Positions 1-5,942 of a stretch of 8,228 nt of DNA are shown here, one piece after another. The notes beneath the pieces are model-generated. The model did not search any database. It worked only from the letters and a program-made list of their open reading frames with translations, and was not told the DNA's origin. The first letter of the stretch is position 1. Each line of letters begins with the position of its first letter. The stretch comes from Oscillospiraceae bacterium (GTDB taxonomy: Bacteria; Bacillota; Clostridia; Oscillospirales; Oscillospiraceae), in NCBI GenBank assembly GCA_017620315.1, contig JAFZQQ010000397.1, positions 1-8,228 on the forward strand, given 5' to 3'. The position numbers were made by a program, and so were the translations under genes.

Positions 1-510
1 CAGCTTTTCCGCCTTGGCGACCGAGACCGGGTCGATAAACAGCGGCACGGTCAGCTTCTCCGCCAGATACTTGAGCGACGCCTCCGGTAGATTGGTGTCG
101 GCGACCACGAGCGCCGCGCCGTTGAGCACGTCGAGCTTCTCTGCGAAATACTCCGGCGTGAGCCTGTCGCAGATCTCCATATCCGAGACTGCGACGGTCA
201 TATCTCCGCGCTCGTCGCTGATGTAGACATAGGTCGACGTCAGCTCGCCGAGAACGCGCAGGGCATGGTCAACGCCGATGCCGAGCTTCGTGCAGGACTC
301 GACCATCGCGCGGGCGTAACCGTCGCTGCCGAGCGCGGTGAACATCTCGACCTCGGCGCCGAGCATACGCAGGTTGTGGGCGATGTTTCTGCCCACTCCG
401 CCAAGGCTGGTATGTACGCGTCCGGGATTCGAGTCCCTCGCGCGGAGCTTTCCGAACGGCTGTGCGCCGATATCGACGTTCACGCCGCCCGCTACTGCAA
501 TATAGGACAT
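1..510 (-). CDS. psuK: Pseudouridine kinase-like PfkB-family sugar kinase, N-terminal part (3' end off window)
   Basis: The first 170 codons are visible; the C-terminal half, with the ATP-binding region and catalytic Asp, lies beyond the left edge. PfkB kinases phosphorylate a sugar hydroxyl with ATP in the cytoplasm; PsuK converts pseudouridine to pseudouridine 5'-phosphate, which PsuG then cleaves to uracil and ribose 5-phosphate. Visible features are an opening beta strand with the GGVNVDIG substrate-binding segment (residues 8-15), a DSNPG motif (26-30), the glycine-rich GGVGRNIAHNL signature (37-47), a VAVSDMEI segment (106-113) and FIDPVS (158-163). DSNPG, the GGVGRNIA context and DPVS match what I recall of E. 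coli PsuK more closely than ribokinase or fructokinase. The ATG at 510 follows an AGAAGG Shine-Dalgarno by 7 nt. It starts 16 nt after the stop of the membrane-protease gene, so it belongs to the same operon. Family is secure; exact substrate is inferred. No psuG is visible, but one could follow off the left edge. Confidence 0.75.
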   Translation of the reverse strand, partial: MSYIAVAGGVNVDIGAQPFGKLRARDSNPGRVHTSLGGVGRNIAHNLRMLGAEVEMFTALGSDGYARAMVESCTKLGIGVDHALRVLGELTSTYVYISDERGDMTVAVSDMEICDRLTPEYFAEKLDVLNGAALVVADTNLPEASLKYLAEKLTVPLFIDPVSVAKAEKL

Positions 511-526
511 AGTAAAACCTTCTTCC

Positions 527-1318
527 CTAAGGATCTGTCAGTTCAAGATAGCACTTGCGCGCGGAGCGCAGTGTGTAGAGCGACACGACCGCCAGCCACA
601 GCTCCACCGACCACACGGGCAGCACGCCCCTCTGATACAGCGCCGCGGGCATATCGGCTATCGCGTGCAGCGCGACAGCGAAGGGGAACCAGGACCTCTG
701 TGTGCGGTCGCGCACGGCAAGAAAGACGTAAATGGACAGCCCGATGTGCAGAATGATCGCGAAAACTCGCTCTATCATATTGAATATACAGGCGCCCGGT
801 GTGATCTCGCCGATCTGGCCGAGCAGGAGCGACAGCGCGGCGGCGTCCCCCTTTGTCAGCGCAAGCGCCTGCTCATGGTTGCCCGTTCTCGTCATCAGCG
901 CAATCGCGGCGTACAGTCCGAAGGTCACGCCGATGAGCAGTATCGACTCCGCCCCTCCGTGTCCTATGCCGCAGGTCACAGCCGTGTCGCGCTCCGGAAA
1001 GCGTTTTTTCGGCAGAAGGAAGCGGAAGGCGACATAGCGCCCGGTCTCCTCAAAGATACCCGCGGCAAGCGCGCCGTAGAGCACATAGAGCCAGGTGTTC
1101 CCGTTTATGGCACGCGAGACCGGATTGTCCGTCAGAAGACATGCATAGTGCAGCAGCGCCTCCAGTCCGCGAGCAAAAACGACAAATATCAGCGCCCCGA
1201 CAAAAAACGGAGCGAGCTTCGCCTTGCGCGTTCTGCGCCACCAGAGCAAAAGCCCGATGGGTAGCAGCGTGCAGAACGCGGCAACGATAATAAGCCACAC
1301 AACAGAAGCCGTGTCCAT
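527..1318 (-). CDS. YhfC-family glutamic-type intramembrane protease (polytopic membrane protein)
   Basis: A hydrophobic protein of 263 residues with roughly seven predicted membrane helices. With the ATG as residue 1, the second helix block is followed by an EETGRY motif (Glu90, Glu91, Arg94), then GHGGAES (His120, Glu124), an ERVFAIILH block (Glu183, His191) and an ALHAIAD block (His218). This pattern of paired Glu, then His residues buried in helices, is that of the YhfC family, which is related to CPBP/Rce1-type intramembrane proteases. The substrate is unknown. ATG at 1318 sits 8 nt after GGAGGG; a TTG immediately upstream (1321) would add one residue and has tighter 5-nt spacing, so the start is uncertain by one codon. 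It lies 16 nt downstream of the hexapeptide-protein gene, whose TAG stop is next to this Shine-Dalgarno, and 16 nt upstream of the sugar-kinase gene. Family call is good; proteolytic activity is inferred. Confidence 0.8.
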   Translation of the reverse strand: MDTASVVWLIIVAAFCTLLPIGLLLWWRRTRKAKLAPFFVGALIFVVFARGLEALLHYACLLTDNPVSRAINGNTWLYVLYGALAAGIFEETGRYVAFRFLLPKKRFPERDTAVTCGIGHGGAESILLIGVTFGLYAAIALMTRTGNHEQALALTKGDAAALSLLLGQIGEITPGACIFNMIERVFAIILHIGLSIYVFLAVRDRTQRSWFPFAVALHAIADMPAALYQRGVLPVWSVELWLAVVSLYTLRSARKCYLELTDP

Positions 1319-1334
1319 CAACGATTCCCTCCGT

Positions 1335-1829
1335 CTATTTCTCCGCGAGGTACTTCCGGTACTCCCTGCTCTTTTCCAGATACTCCTCGCCGTTGGCGAG
1401 AATATACGCCTTCTCCTTATCGGTAAGCTCGCGCGTGACCTTCGCGGGGCTGCCGATGATCATCGAGCCGTCGGGCGCGTCCATCTTCCCCGTCACCACA
1501 GCGCCGGCGCCGATGATGCAGTCGTTTCCGATCTTTGCGCCGTCGAGCACCACCGCGCCCATGCCGACGATCACGCGGTCGCCGATGGTCGCTCCGTGGA
1601 CGATCGCGCTGTGTCCCACCGAGACGTCGTCTCCGATGACGCAGCGGTTGTGGATGACGGCAAGATCCTGCACGTTGCAGCGCCTGCCGATCACGACGGG
1701 GACCTTTTCGGCGCGGCAGACCGAGTTGAACCAGAAGGACGTGCCCTCGCCCGCGGTGACGTCTCCCAGCACCTGCGCGCCGGGAAGGATGAGAATTTTG
1801 TCGTCTGTTTTCAGCGGTTCAAAGTTCAT
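1335..1829 (-). CDS. Gamma-carbonic anhydrase-like hexapeptide-repeat protein (YrdA/PaaY type)
   Basis: A 164-residue left-handed beta-helix protein. Repeated I/V-G-x-x hexapeptides run from about residue 12 to 126, followed by a C-terminal helix rich in Glu, Lys and Tyr (134-164), the usual layout and length of the YrdA/PaaY/gamma-carbonic anhydrase family. The three histidines that bind metal at the trimer interface are present as VIH (His60), VGH (His73) and VHG (His78), and the NVQD motif (52-55) is kept. The position of the catalytic Asp of the archaeal enzyme Cam, normally in RGD or RAD, reads RAE here (Arg39-Glu41). An acidic proton-shuttle loop is not evident. Members may hydrate CO2 or act on thioesters, and many have no proven activity. 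The reading frame stays open to an ATG at 1871, but the start at 1829 is preferred because GAGGTG lies just upstream and the protein begins with a typical MNFEPL. It follows the aminopeptidase gene by 45 nt in the operon. Confidence 0.85.
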   Translation of the reverse strand: MNFEPLKTDDKILILPGAQVLGDVTAGEGTSFWFNSVCRAEKVPVVIGRRCNVQDLAVIHNRCVIGDDVSVGHSAIVHGATIGDRVIVGMGAVVLDGAKIGNDCIIGAGAVVTGKMDAPDGSMIIGSPAKVTRELTDKEKAYILANGEEYLEKSREYRKYLAEK

Positions 1830-1833
1830 AATA

Positions 1834-1839
1834 CACCTC
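1834..1839 (-). promoter_or_regulatory. Shine-Dalgarno that sets the hexapeptide-protein start
   Basis: GAGGTG on the minus strand ends 4 nt before the ATG at 1829. It supports the shorter protein over an in-frame start at 1871 that would add 14 residues, overlap the preceding stop codon region and lack family similarity. Confidence 0.6.
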
Positions 1840-1874
1840 ATTTTGATTGCAAAGCGTAGAAAGCCTCGCAAAAA

Positions 1875-3104
1875 TTACAACGCGAAATTGCCGTTTTCAA
1901 ATATGACCACCTCTCTGCCGTCCTCCGTGACGCCGGTGATCGAGAGGTCGGCGGTGCCTATCATAAAGTCCGTATGTACCGCCGAGCGGTTGAGTCCGTG
2001 CTGCACAAGCTCCTCCTCGGACATATCGACGCCGCCGTCAATGCACTCGGGATTTGCGCTGCCTATGGCTATGTGGCAGCGCATGTTTTCGTCAAAAAGC
2101 GAGTTGTAGAACAAAATGCCCTGCCTTGAGATGGGAGAGTCGTAGGGCACAAGCGATATCTCGCCGAAGTACGCGGCGCTGTCGTCCGCCGAGAGCGCCG
2201 CCCTGAGGACGTCGCTCCCCTTTTCGGCGTATGCCTCGGCTATCCTGCCGTCTCTGAGCACAAACTGAAATTTGTCGACGATGTTGCCGAACAGCGAAAG
2301 CGGAAGCGAGGACAGCACAACGCCGTTTGCGCCGGTCTTGAGCGGCGCGGTAAAGATGGCCTCGACAGGGATATTGGGCACAAAGGACTGACCCGTGGGC
2401 GTTTCGTTCCTGCCCGCCTGCCACCTGTGCCCCTCGGGAAGCTCCACCGTGAGATCGGTGCCGCGCGGGTCGGTATAGTGCAGGCTTTTCAGGCGCAGGT
2501 CGTTGAGCTTTTTCTGCCGCGCCGCAAGGATGTCGAGATGCTCCTGCCAGCGCTCCACCGCCTTTCCGTCGCCCGTGATACGCACTGCGGAGAAAATGGC
2601 GTTCCAAAGCATAGACATCGCCTCGCGCTCGGGGAGCTCCGGGAACACCTTTTTTGCCCACTTTGGGATGGGCACCGACACGACGCACCACTGCACCCCG
2701 CTTTTTATCACCGTGTCATAAAACGGCGTGAGCGCCTTGTACCGCGCAACCTGAGCGCGCTTGACGCGCTCGCCGTCGACGCCCTTGAGTGCCTCCGGGT
2801 CCCGCGCGGATATGGTCAGCGAGGCCGCGCCGGCCGCGGTCATATCGTTGAGCAGCCTGGCGTGCCATTCGGGGTATTCGTCAAAGGCCGCGTCGTCCGC
2901 ATGAAGATAACGCTCGCGCTCAAGCCTGTCGTCTTTCCAGTCGAACACGACCTCGCGGCAGCCCGCATCATACGCGGCCGAGGCGCAGAGCCTGGCAAAC
3001 TGCGCGCACTCCACCGGCGCGGTGATCAGCAGAGACTGCCCCTCGCGCAGCCCCAGTCCCACATTGATCAGCAGCGTGGCGTATTCTCTGAGCTTTTCTT
3101 CCAT
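1875..3104 (-). CDS. M29-family aminopeptidase paralog with altered active-site residues
   Basis: A 409-residue cytoplasmic protein of the M29 (AmpS/AmpT/PepS) family, which removes N-terminal residues from peptides using a two-metal centre. It is the second of two tandem copies and aligns without gaps to the upstream copy (about 62% identity by hand count). Family landmarks are GQSLL and ECAQFAR near the N-terminus, RDPEALKGVD (101-110), GTDLT (215-219), FTAPLKTG (251-258), YFGE (312-315) and the C-terminal MIGTADLSI. Expected ligands Glu315, His344, His377 and Asp379 are present. However, residue 351, the position of the family's catalytic Tyr, is Asn (codon AAT at 2052-2054), and residue 249, corresponding to an expected metal-ligand Glu, is Ala (2358-2360), though Glu248 next to it remains. 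It may therefore be inactive, altered in specificity or a regulatory partner. The ATG at 3104 follows AAAGGA; an in-frame ATG at 3203 is rejected because it would overlap the previous gene by 65 nt. Confidence 0.9.
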   Translation of the reverse strand: MEEKLREYATLLINVGLGLREGQSLLITAPVECAQFARLCASAAYDAGCREVVFDWKDDRLERERYLHADDAAFDEYPEWHARLLNDMTAAGAASLTISARDPEALKGVDGERVKRAQVARYKALTPFYDTVIKSGVQWCVVSVPIPKWAKKVFPELPEREAMSMLWNAIFSAVRITGDGKAVERWQEHLDILAARQKKLNDLRLKSLHYTDPRGTDLTVELPEGHRWQAGRNETPTGQSFVPNIPVEAIFTAPLKTGANGVVLSSLPLSLFGNIVDKFQFVLRDGRIAEAYAEKGSDVLRAALSADDSAAYFGEISLVPYDSPISRQGILFYNSLFDENMRCHIAIGSANPECIDGGVDMSEEELVQHGLNRSAVHTDFMIGTADLSITGVTEDGREVVIFENGNFAL

Positions 3105-3138
3105 CGGTGAGGTTCCTTTCCCGGCGGATAAAGCGCCG

Positions 3139-4368
3139 TCAGATGGCAAAGTTGCCGTTGACGAATACGGGTATCTCCTCCCCGCCGACGGTCGTGCCGA
3201 CAATGGAGAGATCCGCGGTGCCGATCATAAAGTCGTTGTGAGCGGCGGACTGGTTGAGCCCGTGCGCCTCCAGCTCCTCGTTCGTCATGCTCTCGCCGCC
3301 CTCGATGCACTCGGAGTAAGCCCGTCCGAAGGCGAGGTGGCAGCGGGCGTTTTCATCGAAGAGCGTGTTGTAATAGAGAATATTCTGGTTGGATATCGGC
3401 GAATCGTAGGGCACAAGCGCGACCTCGCCGAAGTAAGATGCGTTTTCATCCACGGTGATCGCCGCCTTCAGGAACTCCTCGCCGGTCTCGGCATGCGCCT
3501 CGACTATTTTGCCGTCTTTGACGACAAAGTGGAATTTGTCGGTCACATTGCCGTTCACCACAAGCGGGAGCGCAGCGTAGACCACGCCGTTCACGCCGGT
3601 TTTGAGCGGCGCGGTAAATATCTCCTCGGTGGGCATATTGGCGACGAAAAACTGGCCCTTTGGCGTGGTCGCCCCGCCCGACGCCCACAGATGATCCTTC
3701 GGCAGCTCGATTGTGAGGTCGGTGCCGAGGGAATTGGTATAGTGCAGCGTCTTGAAGTGCAGCTCGTTCAGCTTCTTCGTGCGCGCTGCCATTATGTCGA
3801 GATGCTCGTGCCAGCGCTCCACCGCCCTGCCGTCTCCGTTGATACGGACGGTCTCAAAAATGGCGTCCCAAAGCCTGTCCATCGCCTCGCGGTCATGGTA
3901 ACCGGGGAAGACCTTCCTCGCCCAGCTCGGGATGGGCACAGAGCCTATCGTCCACGGAACGACATTGTTCATCTGTGCGGAATAGAACGGCTCGAGCGCG
4001 TTGAATCTCGCAAGCTGACTGCGCTTGATACGATCCGGGTCCACGCCCTTGAGCGCCTCGGGGTCGCGCGCGGAGATCGCCAGAAATGCCGCGCCGCTTT
4101 CGGCGCTGTCGTTATAAAGGCGGCGGCTCCATTCGGGCACCTCGTCAAAGACCGCGTTGTCCGCGCGAAGAAAACGCTCGCGCGAGAGCGCGTCGTCGCT
4201 CCAGATGACCTCGACGTCGCGGCAGCCCGCGCCGTATGCGGCCGAGGCGCACATGCGCGCGAACTGCGCGCATTCGATTGGCGAGGCGAGCAGCAGAGTC
4301 TGCCCCTTCTGCACGTTGGCGCCGACCTCGACGAGCAGCCTTGCGTATTCGTTCATTTTTTCAAGCAT
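3139..4368 (-). CDS. M29-family metallo-aminopeptidase, intact active site
   Basis: A 409-residue soluble aminopeptidase of the M29 (AmpS/AmpT/PepS) family, which trims N-terminal amino acids from peptides in the cytoplasm with two divalent metal ions (Zn, Co, Mn or Mg depending on the member). Length matches the family (about 410 residues). Aligning from memory to S. aureus AmpS gives a constant offset of four and places every expected residue: Glu249 in MPTEEI, Glu315 in YFGE, His344 in RCHLAFG, catalytic Tyr351 in RAYSECIEGG, and His377 and Asp379 in AAHNDF. No signal peptide is visible. The ATG at 4368 is preceded by GAGGGAG, which overlaps the TGA stop of mgtE (gap 12 nt), so the two are probably co-translated. 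The paralog lacking two of these residues follows 34 nt downstream. Physiological role is probably peptide turnover; the substrate preference cannot be read from sequence. Confidence 0.95.
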   Translation of the reverse strand: MLEKMNEYARLLVEVGANVQKGQTLLLASPIECAQFARMCASAAYGAGCRDVEVIWSDDALSRERFLRADNAVFDEVPEWSRRLYNDSAESGAAFLAISARDPEALKGVDPDRIKRSQLARFNALEPFYSAQMNNVVPWTIGSVPIPSWARKVFPGYHDREAMDRLWDAIFETVRINGDGRAVERWHEHLDIMAARTKKLNELHFKTLHYTNSLGTDLTIELPKDHLWASGGATTPKGQFFVANMPTEEIFTAPLKTGVNGVVYAALPLVVNGNVTDKFHFVVKDGKIVEAHAETGEEFLKAAITVDENASYFGEVALVPYDSPISNQNILYYNTLFDENARCHLAFGRAYSECIEGGESMTNEELEAHGLNQSAAHNDFMIGTADLSIVGTTVGGEEIPVFVNGNFAI

Positions 4369-4380
4369 GGCTATTCTCCC

Positions 4381-5763
4381 TCAAATACCCAGCAGAGTGC
4401 GGGCAAAATTAAAATAGATCAGAAGAGATACCGCGTCCACCAGCGTCGTGATGAACGGCGAGGACATCACCGCCGGGTCAAAGCCCATCTTCTTCGCCAG
4501 AAGAGGAAGGACACAGCCGATTATCTTGGCGCAGATAACCGTGAGCAGCATGGTGATGCAAATGACCGCCGCGATACCCACGGTAATGGGGTTGTGAAAC
4601 ACAAGCCGGTCGACGAACATGATTTTAAGGAAGTTCGCGGCCGAAAGAGTCGCGCCGCAGATGACGCCGACGCGGATCTCCTTCCATACGACCTTCGGAA
4701 GGTCGACAAACTCTATCTCATCGAGCGATATGCCGCGGATGACCGTGACGCTTGCCTGTCCGCCGCAGTTTCCGCCGGTGTCCATCAGCATGGGTATATA
4801 TGCCGTCAAAATGGCGACCGCGGCAAGCGCGTTCTCAAATCCCGCGATGATCTGCCCGGTAAAGGTGGCGGAGATCATCAGCAGCAAAAGCCATGGTATG
4901 CGCGCCTTCCAGGTCTCCCACACGCCGGTCTTGAGGTAGGGCTTGTCCGAGGGCAGCATAGCCGCCATCTTCTCGATATCCTCGGTTGCCTCCTCTTCCA
5001 TGACGTCGATAGCGTCGTCGACCGTGACGATGCCGACAAGCCGCCCCTCGGCGTCCACCACCGGCAGAGCAACGAAGTCGTACTTACCGAAGGCCTGCGC
5101 GACCTCCTCCTTGTCCTCGAGCGTACCGACCGAAATGACATTCGGCTCCATGATTTCGCCGACGACGTCCTCCTCCTCGGCAAGAAGCAGGTCGCGGATG
5201 GTGACGACTCCCAAAAGGTGCCGCCCCTCGTCGGTGACATAGCAGACGCTGATGGTCTCCATGTCCGCAGCGGTACGCCGGATCCGCTTGAAGGCGTCCG
5301 CCACCGTCATGGTGCGCTTAAGATCGAGTATCTCCGTCGTCATTAGGGAGCCGGCGGAGTCCTCGGGATATTTCAGTATCTCGTTGATGCTCTTTCGGGT
5401 CTCCGGATTCGCGTGGCGCAGGATGCGCTTTACCACATTCGCTGGCATTTCCTCGACCAGATCTGCGGCGTCGTCCACATACAGCTCGTCGATGACCTCC
5501 TTGAGCTCGGTGTTTGAAAAGCCGCGGATGAGCAGCTCCTGCTGCTCGGGATCCAGCTCGACGAAGACCTCCGCCGCCGGTTCCTTCGGAAGCAGGCGGA
5601 ACACAAGCGGTATCTGCTCCTCCGGTATATCCTCAAAGAGCGAGGCAATGTCCGCAGGTTCGAGCTGCACAAGCTGGTCGCGCAGCGCGGCATACTGCTT
5701 GCGCTCAAAAAGATCCCTCAGGCATTTCAGCAGCTCCTCGCGATTCTCCTCGAAATCGGCCAC
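4381..5763 (-). CDS. mgtE: MgtE Mg2+ channel/transporter
   Basis: A 460-residue MgtE, an inner-membrane homodimeric Mg2+ channel whose cytoplasmic domains close the pore when intracellular Mg2+ is high. Domains in order: acidic helical N domain (about 5-130) with repeated ELDPEQQ and EEMPANV-type turns; CBS domain 1 (about 137-200) starting at YPEDSAGSLMT; CBS domain 2 (about 203-258) starting at VGEIM; the connecting plug helix; and five membrane helices from about 288. The pore signature MDTGGNCGGQAS (327-338) and the GFDPAVMSSPFITTLVD segment (427-443) are intact, with Asp429 and Asp443 spaced 14 apart like Asp418 and Asp432 of T. thermophilus MgtE; the latter controls Mg2+ selectivity. 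A GTG start at 5763 is chosen because a very strong Shine-Dalgarno lies 5 nt upstream; an ATG at 5808 falls at or near the predicted transcription start and would add 15 unrelated residues. First gene of the minus-strand operon. Confidence 0.96.
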   Translation of the reverse strand: MADFEENREELLKCLRDLFERKQYAALRDQLVQLEPADIASLFEDIPEEQIPLVFRLLPKEPAAEVFVELDPEQQELLIRGFSNTELKEVIDELYVDDAADLVEEMPANVVKRILRHANPETRKSINEILKYPEDSAGSLMTTEILDLKRTMTVADAFKRIRRTAADMETISVCYVTDEGRHLLGVVTIRDLLLAEEEDVVGEIMEPNVISVGTLEDKEEVAQAFGKYDFVALPVVDAEGRLVGIVTVDDAIDVMEEEATEDIEKMAAMLPSDKPYLKTGVWETWKARIPWLLLLMISATFTGQIIAGFENALAAVAILTAYIPMLMDTGGNCGGQASVTVIRGISLDEIEFVDLPKVVWKEIRVGVICGATLSAANFLKIMFVDRLVFHNPITVGIAAVICITMLLTVICAKIIGCVLPLLAKKMGFDPAVMSSPFITTLVDAVSLLIYFNFARTLLGI

Positions 5764-5768
5764 GGCGG

Positions 5769-5780
5769 TCCCCCCTCTCC
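5769..5780 (-). promoter_or_regulatory. Shine-Dalgarno of mgtE (supports GTG start)
   Basis: The minus strand reads GGAGAGGGGGGA, 5 nt before the GTG at 5763. It is the only good ribosome-binding site near the 5' end of the frame and decides the start against the ATG at 5808. Confidence 0.7.
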
Positions 5781-5790
5781 AAGCCGCACA

Positions 5791-5830
5791 AAAAACGGCA
5801 TAATACATCTAATATATTTTATGCGTTTTT
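5791..5830. repeat. Imperfect inverted repeat over the mgtE promoter -10 and start site
   Basis: Arm AAAAACGGCATAA (5791-5803) and arm TTATGCGTTTTT (5819-5830) are reverse complements except for one extra G in the first arm. They are separated by a 15-nt AT-rich spacer. The second arm overlaps the -10 hexamer (5816-5821) and the spacer covers the predicted transcription start, so the repeat is positioned as a repressor operator would be. It would not form an RNA hairpin in the mgtE transcript because only one arm is transcribed. No regulator can be named, and an AT-rich chance match remains possible. Confidence 0.4.
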
Positions 5831-5844
5831 ACCCGTTCTGTCAA
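5816..5844 (-). promoter_or_regulatory. Near-consensus vegetative promoter for the mgtE operon
   Basis: On the minus strand, TTGACA (5839-5844) and TAAAAT (5816-5821) are separated by exactly 17 nt: a perfect -35 and a one-mismatch -10 for the housekeeping sigma factor. Transcription should begin near 5808-5810, giving an mgtE leader of about 45 nt. This is the only strong promoter seen for the six minus-strand genes. Confidence 0.85.
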
Positions 5845-5899
5845 GCACCGAGCCGAAGCAAAAAGTTCCGCGGCAAGCCTTTTATTTTTCAAATTATTA

Positions 5900-5908
5900 T
5901 GCTATACT
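5900..5908 (+). promoter_or_regulatory. Extended -10 promoter for the YihY-trk operon
   Basis: TGC-TATACT gives an extended -10 element (TG, one base, then a hexamer with one mismatch to TATAAT) in an AT-rich stretch. A -35 at 17-18 nt upstream is poor (T-rich, no TTGACA), which is typical for extended -10 promoters. Transcription would start near 5914-5916, leaving a leader of roughly 28 nt, too short for a riboswitch. Confidence 0.6.
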
Positions 5909-5942
5909 AAGAAACTGATTTTGCGGAAAGGGTGGAGCGTTT

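Noticed and set aside
1393..2109. A 238-codon plus-strand frame, and overlapping plus-strand frames around 1224-1859
   Set aside because: They mirror the hexapeptide-repeat gene, and the periodic AVVDD- and MPTITRSPM-like text is the antisense image of its repeats. No family similarity is seen.
3105..3203. N-terminal extension of the second aminopeptidase
   Set aside because: It would overlap the end of the upstream paralog by 65 nt and has no counterpart in that paralog; both proteins begin at the same aligned residue with the ATG at 3104.
3022..5346. A 774-codon open frame on the plus strand
   Set aside because: It is antisense to both aminopeptidase genes and mgtE, is very rich in Arg, His, Asp and Val, shows no recognisable domain and has no ribosome-binding site. 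It arises from high-GC codon bias on the opposite strand.
5819..5830. T-tract after the inverted repeat read as a plus-strand intrinsic terminator
   Set aside because: No gene ends upstream of it on the plus strand, the stem is AT-rich with a bulge and the loop is 15 nt, so a DNA operator is the better reading.
5764..5942. Possible riboswitch or small RNA between the divergent operons
   Set aside because: Predicted leaders are about 45 and 28 nt, and I see no conserved riboswitch core or strong hairpin followed by a U-tract.
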